Assembly (NCBI GenBank): GCA_032160705.1
Contig: JAVHVE010000018.1
Coordinates: 87,477-151,476 of the forward strand
Length of the DNA stretch: 64,000 bases
DNA from: QHXM01 sp032160705
Lineage (GTDB): Bacteria; Acidobacteriota; Blastocatellia; Pyrinomonadales; Pyrinomonadaceae
Direction: 5' to 3'
This document shows positions 11,255 through 18,994 of this stretch, one piece after another. Every line of letters starts with the position of its first letter. Position 1 is the stretch's first letter. The position numbers and the translations under genes are program-made. The notes under the pieces were generated by a model that was not told the origin of the DNA, did not search any database, and saw nothing but the letters and a program-made list of their open reading frames with translations.

Positions 11255-11325
11255 TCCGCTCCGGTAGGAGCGGGATGTTTATAGCTCCAGGTAGCGAAAG
11301 TATCCTAGCTCCGCTAGGAGCGAAA
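11255..11325. repeat. REP-like hairpins downstream of the transposase pseudogene
   Basis: Two copies of a short palindrome, GCTCCGGTAGGAGC (about 11258-11271) and GCTCCGCTAGGAGC (about 11308-11321), lie beside ATTTATAGCTC/GAAATATTTC words. Related hairpins flank the other end of the adjacent transposase pseudogene, as expected for REP elements mobilised by a RAYT. Confidence 0.65.
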
Positions 11326-11342
11326 TATTTCTCCGATAACAG

Positions 11343-11806
11343 CTATTCATCAAGAAAACTAAACACATATTTGTTCTCGAAATCTAGCCGAAACTTCTTT
11401 AACAATGTCAGGTATTCATCTTTGAAAGACCTGCGGCGATGATGCTGCTCCTGATTTTGAATATATCTAGCGATAGTATCTAACTGAGAATGTCCGTAAG
11501 AAAAAGCTCCGTAGCCCTCCTGCCAACCGAATTTGCCGCTCGTCAATCGTTTCTGATTGATAAATTTCGATGAGCTAGCTTTGATGTCTCGAACTAAATC
11601 CGATAGAGCCATGTCCGGCTTGAGGCCGAGCAAGATATGAAGATGATCGGACATACCGTTTATCGCAATCAGTTTATGCCCGTCGTTGCGTATAACCCCG
11701 GTGATATACTTATAAATCTCCTCTTATGTTCGCTGCGAATCAACGATGAGCGACCACTGACAGCAAAAACAACCTGAATGTAAATCTGAGTATAGGTGTT
11801 TGCCAT
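11343..11806 (-). pseudogene. REP-associated tyrosine transposase (Y1/IS200-like), frameshifted
   Basis: Reading from the ATG at 11806 gives MANTYTQIYIQVVFAVSGR, the N-terminus of Y1 transposases. The frame then breaks near 11718-11726, where one base appears to be missing. The rest continues in another frame with the HUH motif SDHLHILLGLKP, LVRDIKASSSKFI, WQEGYGAFSYGHSQ, the catalytic Tyr segment IARYIQNQEQHHRR and a normal C-terminus at 11343. Both halves look well conserved, so the inactivation may be recent. REP-like hairpins flank both sides. The group is a single-strand DNA transposase family that acts on REP palindromes. Confidence 0.82.
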
Positions 11807-11811
11807 GCATT

Positions 11812-11890
11812 CCACATTTCGCTCCTGACGGAGCTTGCCGGATTTGTTTCATGTGGTGGCTATAAACATTTCGCCCCTCCGGGGCTTCCG
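11812..11890. repeat. REP-like hairpins upstream of the transposase pseudogene
   Basis: CATTTCGCTCCTGACGGAGC (about 11814-11833) and ATTTCGCCCCTCCGGGGC (about 11869-11884) are small palindromes with a shared ATTTCGC lead, preceded by CTATAAAC. They mirror the copies on the other side of the pseudogene. Confidence 0.6.
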
Positions 11891-11892
11891 GC

Positions 11893-13197
11893 TTACAGTG
11901 TTGCTAATCCAGCGTCGAGAGCTTCAATCAATTCATCAATAGTATTCTTCGTCGAGTTGAGCATCACGCCTGTGCGAATCACGTTGGCATAGAGTCCACC
12001 CTTGCCGATGAGAACGCCGCGCCGCCGGGTCTCCTCGAAAACTTTAGCGACGGATTGCGGGTCAGGCTCTTTGGTCTCACGGTCTTTGACAAGCTCAAGC
12101 GCCTGCATCAGCCCCATGCCGCGCACGTCGCCGATGACAGTGTATTTCTCCTTGAGTCCTTCCAAGCGCTCGCGGAAGTAAGCGCCGACCTCTGCCGCGT
12201 TGCGTTTCAAATCTTCATCTTCGATGACTTTAATAACCGCGAGCGCGGCAGCCATCGAGACAGGGTTGCCGCCGAAAGTTGAAAACGTCAGTCCCGGATA
12301 AGCGTCTGCGACTTCAGGCGTGGCCGTCGTCATGCCGATGGGGACTCCGTTGCCCATGCCCTTGGCGGAAGTGATGATGTCGGGTTCGACGTTCCAGTGC
12401 TCAATGCCAAACCACTTGTCGCCCGTGCGTCCCCAGCCGGTCTGCACTTCGTCGGCGATGAAGAGGCCGCCGTGCTTGCGTGTAATCTGAACCGCGCGCT
12501 CGAAGTAGCCCGGCGGAGGAACGATGAAGCCGCCGACGCCGAGGATGGGTTCGGCCATGAAGGCGGCGATCTCGCCCGTCGTCGTCGTCATAATCAATTC
12601 TTCGATGTCGTTGGCGCAGGCCAGCCCGCACTCCGGGTAGGTGAGCTTGAACGGGCAGCGATAGCAATACGGCGCGCGTGCGTGAACGATGCCCGCGATC
12701 TGCGCTGGAAGTGGCCGCCAGGTCGAATGGCCGATTGCCGAGAGCGCAGTGGCGGAGCGCCCGGAATAGCTATGGCGCAGGACGACAATCTCGTGGCGGC
12801 CTGTCGCGATCTTGGCGGCGTGAATCGCAGTATCGTCTGCCTCTGTGCCGCTATTGGTGAAGAAAGATTTTTTGAGCCGTCCGGGCGTAATCTGCGCGAG
12901 TTTTTCCGCAAGGTCTGCCTGCGGCTTGTTGGCATAGAGCGTCGAAGTATGAGAGAGCGTCTTGACCTGCTCGATGATTGCCTCATTAACTTTCGGATTG
13001 GCGTGCCCGACGCTCACCGTCAGGACGCCGCCGAAGCAATCCAGATAACGATTGCCCTGATCGTCCCAGACGTACATTCCTTCGCCTCGCACGAGGGCGA
13101 GCGGTTCTTGGTAATAGGTGGCGACGGCAGGGAAGAGAAATTCTTTGTGCTTGCGGATAATTTCGGATTGCTCAGTTTGTGGTTCAGCGGTGCTCAT
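11893..13197 (-). CDS. Class III PLP aminotransferase, probable beta-alanine/beta-amino acid transaminase
   Basis: The 434-residue enzyme has the class III aminotransferase signatures: YVWDDQGNRYLDCFGGVLTV near the N-terminus, KKSFFTNSGTEADDTAIH, the FIADEVQTGWGRTG Asp motif for PLP and the Schiff-base Lys in ITSAKGMGNGVPIG. PYCYRCPFKLTYPECGLAC is typical of the AGXT2-like/beta-aminoisobutyrate-pyruvate branch. In this cluster it would convert beta-alanine or beta-aminoisobutyrate to malonate or methylmalonate semialdehyde. The substrate is inferred from context. Confidence 0.85.
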   Translation of the reverse strand: MSTAEPQTEQSEIIRKHKEFLFPAVATYYQEPLALVRGEGMYVWDDQGNRYLDCFGGVLTVSVGHANPKVNEAIIEQVKTLSHTSTLYANKPQADLAEKLAQITPGRLKKSFFTNSGTEADDTAIHAAKIATGRHEIVVLRHSYSGRSATALSAIGHSTWRPLPAQIAGIVHARAPYCYRCPFKLTYPECGLACANDIEELIMTTTTGEIAAFMAEPILGVGGFIVPPPGYFERAVQITRKHGGLFIADEVQTGWGRTGDKWFGIEHWNVEPDIITSAKGMGNGVPIGMTTATPEVADAYPGLTFSTFGGNPVSMAAALAVIKVIEDEDLKRNAAEVGAYFRERLEGLKEKYTVIGDVRGMGLMQALELVKDRETKEPDPQSVAKVFEETRRRGVLIGKGGLYANVIRTGVMLNSTKNTIDELIEALDAGLATL

Positions 13198-13232
13198 ATT
13201 TTCCTTTCAATTAGGTGTGATGATTTCGCTTC

Positions 13233-13571
13233 TCATCCAAGAATCGTTCCCAATACTTGTTGAAGAGCCACGCGGTCGGTCTGTTCTAGTTGCCCAAGCA
13301 AGCGCAGCACCAGCCGTTTTTCAATGGTTGTGACTACTGGCTTGATGACTGAAGCTTTAAGCAAACCTGCTTTCTGCCAATCGGTCACTGTAACTTCACC
13401 AACCACTGGCGCAGTTCTAACCTGACTCGTAATCGCCATTAAGATCAAATCGAAACGAGCAGCATTGTAAATTGCCGAGCTGACCACTACTGCCGGACGC
13501 TTCTTTTTTCCAGTCTGGTCAGTAAACGGAAATGGAACCAGCACAACATCGCCGAAATTATAGCTGGTCAT
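13233..13571 (-). CDS. MazF/PemK-type endoribonuclease toxin
   Basis: A 112-residue protein with the family opening FGDVVLVPFPFTDQTGKKKRPAVVVSS, the strand LILMAITSQ and the C-terminal LKASVIKPVVTTIEKRLVLRLLGQL. These are the marks of MazF-like mRNA interferases. The ATG at 13571 puts the conserved GDV motif at residue 7; the frame is open further upstream only because it overlaps the antitoxin gene. The start overlaps the end of the upstream antitoxin gene by 14 nt, the usual translational coupling of toxin-antitoxin pairs. Confidence 0.82.
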   Translation of the reverse strand: MTSYNFGDVVLVPFPFTDQTGKKKRPAVVVSSAIYNAARFDLILMAITSQVRTAPVVGEVTVTDWQKAGLLKASVIKPVVTTIEKRLVLRLLGQLEQTDRVALQQVLGTILG

Positions 13572-13749
13572 AGACGGAATCTTCTTCGTTGTCCCAGACT
13601 TGTTTGAAAGCGTCTTCTGATAGTTTGGCAGCGGTTTGCACGAGAAGACGTTCGTCGCGCTGGGAAATGAAGTCAACGAAGTCTTCGACTTCGGCGACCC
13701 GCTCAGGTGGCAAGCCTTTAATTTTTTCGATTAGTTTTTCGTTTCGCAT
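13558..13749 (-). CDS. Antitoxin partner of the MazF-like toxin
   Basis: A 63-residue acidic protein: KLIEKIKGLPPERVAEVEDFVDFISQRDE matches the DUF2281/VapB-like helical N-terminus seen in many antitoxins, and the C-terminal half is Asp/Glu-rich, suited to wrapping a toxin. The ATG at 13749 has AAAGGGC upstream; a TTG 13 codons earlier is less likely. It precedes and overlaps the toxin gene. The pair sits between the aminotransferase and aldehyde dehydrogenase genes, 46 bp downstream of the latter. Confidence 0.75.
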   Translation of the reverse strand: MRNEKLIEKIKGLPPERVAEVEDFVDFISQRDERLLVQTAAKLSEDAFKQVWDNEEDSVYDQL

Positions 13750-13795
13750 CTTGCCCTTTATTGTTCGTCGAAATTCATCGCTAGACAATCATCGG

Positions 13796-15274
13796 CTAGT
13801 ACAAATTCCCCTCACGCTTGCGCCCCGTGTAGTCAACGTAGACAACTTTCAAATCCGTATAAAAATCGAGCGCGGTCGAGCCCTGCTCGCGGTCGCCAAT
13901 GCCTGTGCCCTTGATGCCGCCGAAGGGGATGTGCGCTTCGCCGCCCGTGGTCGGCGAGTTGATGTGCGTCATGCCCGTCTCGATCTCGTCAACGAAGCGG
14001 AAGATGCGTGCGGCATCGTTGGTGAAGATAGAGGAAGACAACCCGTACTCAGAATCGTTCGCCACACTAATCGCTTCGTCGAAATCCTTAACGCGCAGCA
14101 CGGAGAGCACAGGGCCGAAAACTTCTTCGCGCGCGATACGCATGTCAGGCGTAACATTATCAAAGACGCTTGGACGGACGAAATAGCCTTTATCCAGACC
14201 ATCGCCTTCGGCGCGCTGTCCTCCACACTTTAATTCCGCACCGTCCTCGCGCCCGATGTCTATGTACCGCAGCACGGTTTTGTACTGGCTCTCGTCAACG
14301 CTCGGCCCCATCTCCGTCGCCGGGTCACTACCCGCGCCAATCCGCATTGATTCTGCGCGTTTGACCAATGCCGCGACAAAGTCATCAGCGATGTCGTTGA
14401 CGACTACGGCGCGGCTCGTCGCCGTGCAGCGTTGCCCGCTTGAGCCGAACGCGCCCTGCGCCGTTGATTCGACAGCCAGCTCAAGATCGGCGTCCTCCAT
14501 CACGATGACAGGATTCTTGCCGCCCATCTCGCACTGCACCTTAGCGCCCCGCCTGGACACCTGTTCGTAGAGGCGGATGCCGACTTCGTTCGAGCCTGTG
14601 AATGAGACAGCCTTGACCGCAGGGTGGTTGATAATCTCATCACCTGCGTCCGAGCCTGAGCCGAGGATCAGGTTGAGCACTCCCCTGGGAATTCCCGCCT
14701 CTTCAAAAATCTCGACGATGCGAACGGCTGTGGCGGGCGTCAGCGTCGCAGGCTTGAAGACGACCGTATTGCCTGCGACGAGCGCGGGCGCAATCTTCCA
14801 GACGGGAATGGCGACAGGAAAATTCCAGGGCGTCACGCAGGCGACGACGCCGAGCGGTTGCTTGATCGTGTAGGCGAAGTTCGACGGCAACTCCGATTGA
14901 ATCGTCTCGCCGTTCATTCTGCGCGCTTCGCCCGAACAGAATTCCGCGACGTTGATTGAGCGTTGCAGCTCGCCGCGCGATTCGCTGATGGTCTTGCCCT
15001 CTTCGCGCGTCAGAAGCTGCGCCAGCTCTTCCTTGTGCTCTTCCATCAGTCGCGCAGCGCGACCGACAATGCGCCCGCGCGTCGGAGCAGGGGTCGCGCG
15101 CCATTCGCGGAAAGCTTCAAGGGCTGCCTCGACCGCGCCTCGTGCCTCGTCACGAGTGGCTTGCCTGATTGTGCCGAGCACGTCATCAGTGTTGGCTGGA
15201 TTGATGTTTTCGACCGTGCGGGATGATTCGGATTCAACCCACTGACCATTGATGAAATTTCGATAGATGCCCAT
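13796..15274 (-). CDS. NAD(P)-dependent aldehyde dehydrogenase
   Basis: The 492-residue enzyme is a non-acylating ALDH: PWNFPVAIPVWKIAPALVAGN, FTGSNEVGIRLYE, the catalytic Glu in CEMGGKNPVIV, the catalytic Cys in FGSSGQRCTATSR and EEVFGPVLSV. It most resembles alpha-ketoglutarate-semialdehyde or succinate-semialdehyde dehydrogenases rather than the CoA-acylating methylmalonate-semialdehyde type. In this locus it could oxidise malonate semialdehyde to malonate. It is divergent from the acyl-CoA synthetase gene across a 160-bp shared promoter region (15275-15434). Confidence 0.85.
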   Translation of the reverse strand: MGIYRNFINGQWVESESSRTVENINPANTDDVLGTIRQATRDEARGAVEAALEAFREWRATPAPTRGRIVGRAARLMEEHKEELAQLLTREEGKTISESRGELQRSINVAEFCSGEARRMNGETIQSELPSNFAYTIKQPLGVVACVTPWNFPVAIPVWKIAPALVAGNTVVFKPATLTPATAVRIVEIFEEAGIPRGVLNLILGSGSDAGDEIINHPAVKAVSFTGSNEVGIRLYEQVSRRGAKVQCEMGGKNPVIVMEDADLELAVESTAQGAFGSSGQRCTATSRAVVVNDIADDFVAALVKRAESMRIGAGSDPATEMGPSVDESQYKTVLRYIDIGREDGAELKCGGQRAEGDGLDKGYFVRPSVFDNVTPDMRIAREEVFGPVLSVLRVKDFDEAISVANDSEYGLSSSIFTNDAARIFRFVDEIETGMTHINSPTTGGEAHIPFGGIKGTGIGDREQGSTALDFYTDLKVVYVDYTGRKREGNLY

Positions 15275-15434
15275 AGGCGCGCCGTTTCTCCGCAGGTTCT
15301 GAATGGTACTTTTGAAAAGCCATCCGGTGGCTTTACGATTACGTTGAAGGGAGGTGTGTGCTCGCCCCTCTGGGAAGCAACTTCACTCCAGATGTGGTGA
15401 CTCTGACAGCGGATAATATATCATACGTTGGTAG

Positions 15435-16991
15435 ATGACTGGCAAAACTGAACAAGTCCTGAGACAAGATCAGGACCCGGAAAACATCCGACAACTGATT
15501 GAGGAGCGTGCCGAGGCTCTGCCCGGCAAGCATTTCCTTTTCTCCGAGACCGATGGCAGGCGCTACACCTATGCGGAGTTTGACGCGGCGGTCAACCGCG
15601 CGGCGCGCATGCTCTTTGCACACGGCATCAAGAAGGGCGACGCTGTCAGCCTGCTGATGCCGAATAGCGCCGAATACATTATCGCTTACTTCGCCTGCTT
15701 CAAGCTCGGCGCGCTCGCAGGCCCCGTCAACTCCCTGCTCAAAGCGGAAGAGATGCTTTACGTCATTGCTAACTCCGAAGCCGGAGCTTTGCTTGTCGGC
15801 TCGGAATTTCTACCGAGAATTGAAAGCATTCGCCATGAATTGCCTGACTTGCGACACGTCATAGTTTTTGACGATGTGGATAAGGCAACCGCCGAATTCG
15901 CGGAAGGTGAGTTGCCCGACGTATCACTCGGCAAGACGGACGAAGCCATCATCATCTACACTTCGGGAACGACAGGTAAGCCGAAAGGCTGTTTGCTGAC
16001 GCACGGTAATGTGATCGCCAACGCCAGACAGATTGCAGGCTGGCTCGGCTTTACCGAACGCGACCGCTTGCTGACGGTGATGCCGCTCTTTCACATGAAC
16101 GCCGTCTCAGTCACGACGATGACACCGCTCTATGCCGGAGCTTCGACAGTCATCAGCCCGAAATTCTCAGTCTCGCGCTTCTGGCAAATTATTTCGGATT
16201 ACGAAGTGACTTCGTTTGGCTCCGTCGCCACCATGCTCTCGTTGCTCCTGAGCACTTACCCTGACGGCGTGCCCGCCAATCTCAAGACAGATCAACTGCG
16301 CTTCGCGATGTGCGGCAGCGCGCCCGTGCCAGCCGAGCTGCTGCGAAAGTTTGAAGAGACTTTCAATTGTCTCGTCATCGAAGGCTATGGCCTTTCAGAG
16401 TCAACCTGTCGCTCGACCTTTAACCCGCCGGATGAGCGCCGTCGTCCAGGCTCATGCGGGATGGCTATCGGCAACGAGATGAAAGTTGTTGACGAAGAGG
16501 ACAGGGAAGTCGCAGACGGCGTGCTGGGTGAGATCGTTCTGCGCGGTGAAAATATTTTAAAGGGCTACTACAAAAACGCGGAGGCCACCGAGCAGGCTTT
16601 TCGCAACGGCTGGTTTCACACGAGCGACATTGGATACAGGGACGCGGACGGATTCTTCTACATCGTTGACCGCAAGTCAGACATGATTATTCGTGGCGGC
16701 GAAAATATCTACCCACGCGAGATTGACGAAGTGCTCTACAAGCACCCGGCTGTCAGTGCCGCCGCGACCATCGGCGTGCCCGACCCGCTCTATGGCGAAG
16801 AAGTGGCGGCCTTCATCGTGCTCAAAGAAGGCGCGCAAGTCACCGAAGAAGAGATCATCGCTTTCTGCCGCGAGCATCTGGCCGACTATAAATGCCCGAA
16901 GTCCGTTCGCTTCGTCGCGGACATTCCGAAAGGGCCGACGGGAAAACTGCTCAAGCGTGAACTGGCCCGGCAATATCCGCCTCATCATTGA
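15435..16991 (+). CDS. AMP-dependent acyl-CoA synthetase/ligase
   Basis: A 518-residue ANL-superfamily enzyme that activates a carboxylate as acyl-AMP and then acyl-CoA. Motifs are complete: IIYTSGTTGKPKGCLLTHGN (P-loop), VIEGYGLSEST, GWFHTSDIGYRDADGFFYIVDRKSDMIIRGGENIYPREID and the catalytic Lys in KGPTGKLLKREL. It looks like the medium/long-chain or malonyl-CoA synthetase-type branch. Since it is divergent from the aldehyde dehydrogenase, a malonate or methylmalonate ligase role would close the beta-alanine route at malonyl-CoA, but substrate cannot be read from sequence. Confidence 0.85.
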   Translation: MTGKTEQVLRQDQDPENIRQLIEERAEALPGKHFLFSETDGRRYTYAEFDAAVNRAARMLFAHGIKKGDAVSLLMPNSAEYIIAYFACFKLGALAGPVNSLLKAEEMLYVIANSEAGALLVGSEFLPRIESIRHELPDLRHVIVFDDVDKATAEFAEGELPDVSLGKTDEAIIIYTSGTTGKPKGCLLTHGNVIANARQIAGWLGFTERDRLLTVMPLFHMNAVSVTTMTPLYAGASTVISPKFSVSRFWQIISDYEVTSFGSVATMLSLLLSTYPDGVPANLKTDQLRFAMCGSAPVPAELLRKFEETFNCLVIEGYGLSESTCRSTFNPPDERRRPGSCGMAIGNEMKVVDEEDREVADGVLGEIVLRGENILKGYYKNAEATEQAFRNGWFHTSDIGYRDADGFFYIVDRKSDMIIRGGENIYPREIDEVLYKHPAVSAAATIGVPDPLYGEEVAAFIVLKEGAQVTEEEIIAFCREHLADYKCPKSVRFVADIPKGPTGKLLKRELARQYPPHH

Positions 16992-17441
16992 TTGCCGTTA
17001 TGTCTCATGGCGTAATAATTCGCAAACTGTTTGAGTTTAATTATCAGTTGATTGCTTGACAGTCAGCTACATATGCAATAGAGTGCGCGAGCTTTCGTAA
17101 AAATGCTAGATCAATCCCGCATATGCGAGGCGCGGGGACTGGTGGGTAGCCTGTCCATTTGGTGTTGGAGTAAACTTGTTCGCAAGCTAAATTAGCCTAG
17201 AGCCTCTTGCCTCCATCTTTCTTCTCCAAAATTAAAAGTTAGTACCGCAAAGAATACTTTTTGCATCTTGATCTGACTGCGGATAAGTGTCTGTCATCAG
17301 ACAGTATCGTTCCCCAGTGCAGAGATGTCTTTGCTGTCGGAGAAATTAAAATCCCGGGAGGCGCACAAAGTTATTTACGCCTTTCACCTCAAGCCGCAGC
17401 GCCGTGAATAACGACGCCTTTTCCCAAAGGAGAAATTTCGA
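16992..17441. other. 450-bp intergenic region, probable leader of the secreted protein
   Basis: No gene is visible. A small perfect hairpin TGTCTG-TCAT-CAGACA lies at about 17288-17303, and the last 20 bp hold the ribosome binding site AAAGGAGAAA. The region is AT-richer than its surroundings, which fits a promoter, but I cannot define the boxes. Confidence 0.35.
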
Positions 17442-18365
17442 ATGAACCAGAAACAAATCCGAACTCTTGTTTTTACCCTGTTGCTTTTCGTGCTTTCAGC
17501 AGCCCCGGCATTGAGCCAAGTGATCTACGACAGCACAGTCAACCCCCAGCCCGGGAACCTGCCCAGCGTAGGCGCTGAGGCTTATGCATTCAAAGAACTC
17601 GGCGACGCCATTACTTTTGCCGGTACCGCTCGAATTGCCAAGAATGTGACGGTGACGATGAGTAGCTGGGGATGTCAGGCAGGCGCTTGGTTCTCAGCCA
17701 ACTGTGTCACGGCTCCCGGCGCTACTTTCTCAATTCCGATCACGCTGAATATTTATAACGCCGGAAGTCCGACTCCGGGTTCGCTTATTGCTACGGTGAC
17801 GCAGACCTTTGCGATTCCGTATCGCCCTTCATCTGACAATAACAACTGCACCGGTGGAAAGTGGTTCCAGTCCTCGACCGCCACTTGCTTCAACGGTCTG
17901 GCAAACAACATCACCTTCGACCTGACTTCGTTGAACATTCTCCTACCGAACTCGGTTGTTTACGGCATCACCTACAACACCACAAGTTATGGGCCAAATC
18001 CGATTGGAACATCGGCGGCATGCTTTTCCACTGCGGCTGGTTGTCCCTACGATTCGCTGAACATCGCGCTCGCGCCGATCGTGACCGCCGGTTCTAAACC
18101 GTACCTTGACACCCTCTATTGGAACAACGTTTTCGCGAGTAACTACTGCGACTCAGGACTCGCCGGTACAAACACGTTTCGGCTCGATTCGCCCACGAGC
18201 GCGTGCTGGGCGGGCTTAATTCCTGCCGCTCAATTCACGGCATACACAATCGCCGCCACCAAGGACGGCTGCAAGAACGGCGGATGGCAATCGTTAGCCA
18301 GGGCTGGCGGCAGCACCTTTAAGAATCAAGGCGACTGCCAGCAGTACGTCAACACAGGGAAGTAA
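17442..18365 (+). CDS. Secreted hypothetical protein with CKNGGW-type C-terminal tail
   Basis: The 307-residue protein has a clear signal peptide (residues 1-26, LLFVLSAAPALSQ). The mature part is rich in Asn, Thr and Ser with scattered Cys (SSWGCQAG, DNNNCTGGKW, STATCFNG), consistent with a beta-rich extracellular domain. It ends in KDGCKNGGW...FKNQGDCQQYVNTGK, the same Cys-pair tail found on the protease at 2272-4275. Start at the ATG after AAAGGAGAAATTTCG. Function unknown. A strong terminator follows. Confidence 0.78.
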   Translation: MNQKQIRTLVFTLLLFVLSAAPALSQVIYDSTVNPQPGNLPSVGAEAYAFKELGDAITFAGTARIAKNVTVTMSSWGCQAGAWFSANCVTAPGATFSIPITLNIYNAGSPTPGSLIATVTQTFAIPYRPSSDNNNCTGGKWFQSSTATCFNGLANNITFDLTSLNILLPNSVVYGITYNTTSYGPNPIGTSAACFSTAAGCPYDSLNIALAPIVTAGSKPYLDTLYWNNVFASNYCDSGLAGTNTFRLDSPTSACWAGLIPAAQFTAYTIAATKDGCKNGGWQSLARAGGSTFKNQGDCQQYVNTGK

Positions 18366-18390
18366 TCGCGGGCGCTAAAACGCCTTCCGA

Positions 18391-18432
18391 AACTAAAGGG
18401 CAGCCCACTGTGGGCTGCCCTTTAGTTTTTTA
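18391..18432 (+). terminator. Rho-independent terminator
   Basis: ACTAAAGGGCAGCCCAC pairs perfectly with GTGGGCTGCCCTTTAGT across a minimal loop and is followed by a T6 run. It lies 27 nt after the secreted protein stop codon. Confidence 0.92.
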
Positions 18433-18474
18433 ATATCGGGAAGAGCTACAGTATGCGAAGTCGTCAGAAGAGGA

Positions 18475-18699
18475 TTAAGCAGAGACCTGATGGTTGAGGA
18501 CTGCCCTGCTGGTAATGCTTTTACCCTGTACCTGATTCTCCCAGAGCGTATAGGCTAGTTTTATCTCCGTGCGCGTGGGCATGGAGGTTGTGTTAATCAG
18601 CTCAAGAGCCGCTTGGATAGTTAAGGGGCTGGTTTGCTGAAATGTTACCGGGGGCGAATCATACTTACCAGCGGCCCAAAGACGTGTGTATAGCGCCAT
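18475..18699 (-). CDS. Small hypothetical protein
   Basis: A 74-residue ORF beginning MALYTRLWAAGKYDSP, with the ATG at 18699 preceded at good spacing by GGAGG; an ATG four codons earlier would itself overlap that ribosome binding site. Composition is mixed polar/hydrophobic (LTIQAALELINTT, EIKLAYTLWENQVQGK) with no signal peptide or membrane helix. It stands alone between a terminator and a palindromic element. No family recognised. Confidence 0.5.
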   Translation of the reverse strand: MALYTRLWAAGKYDSPPVTFQQTSPLTIQAALELINTTSMPTRTEIKLAYTLWENQVQGKSITSRAVLNHQVSA

Positions 18700-18765
18700 C
18701 AGAACCTCCATCCATCAATTGTTGCGCTCTATATCACAGGCGAGTCAGCGCAGACAAGCAAAATA

Positions 18766-18880
18766 AATTAATGGTAGTGGGGTAGCTGAGAGCTCAACCT
18801 TTAGGTTGCGCCTGGCCGCACCTGCAAGCTAAAGCTTGAACTCTCAACTGCTTCTTCACTTTGACCCACTACCAAATTAA
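18766..18880. repeat. Imperfect palindromic element (about 115 bp)
   Basis: Outer arms TTAATGGTAGTGGG and CCCACTACCAAATTAA enclose inner arms TGAGAGCTCAACCTTTAGG and GCTAAAGCTTGAACTCTCA. The inner arms pair over about 28 nt with some mismatches, giving a long interrupted hairpin. No coding potential is visible. It resembles a REP or MITE-like palindrome distinct from the other families in the window. Confidence 0.6.
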
Positions 18881-18994
18881 CCTGTGAGCGACTCAAGGTG
18901 ATATGCCCGAGAGTGAGACTGCGCTAAAATACTTACCTCAACCGGAGCTGCCGCTATGCCAGCACTCTATTGACACCGGAGAAGAGGCGGGGAA

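Noticed and set aside
16992..17441. Possible c-di-GMP riboswitch in the leader of the secreted protein
   Set aside because: The segment GCGGGGACTGGTGGGTAGCC superficially resembles parts of the GEMM motif, but the conserved receptor and P1 arrangement cannot be found.
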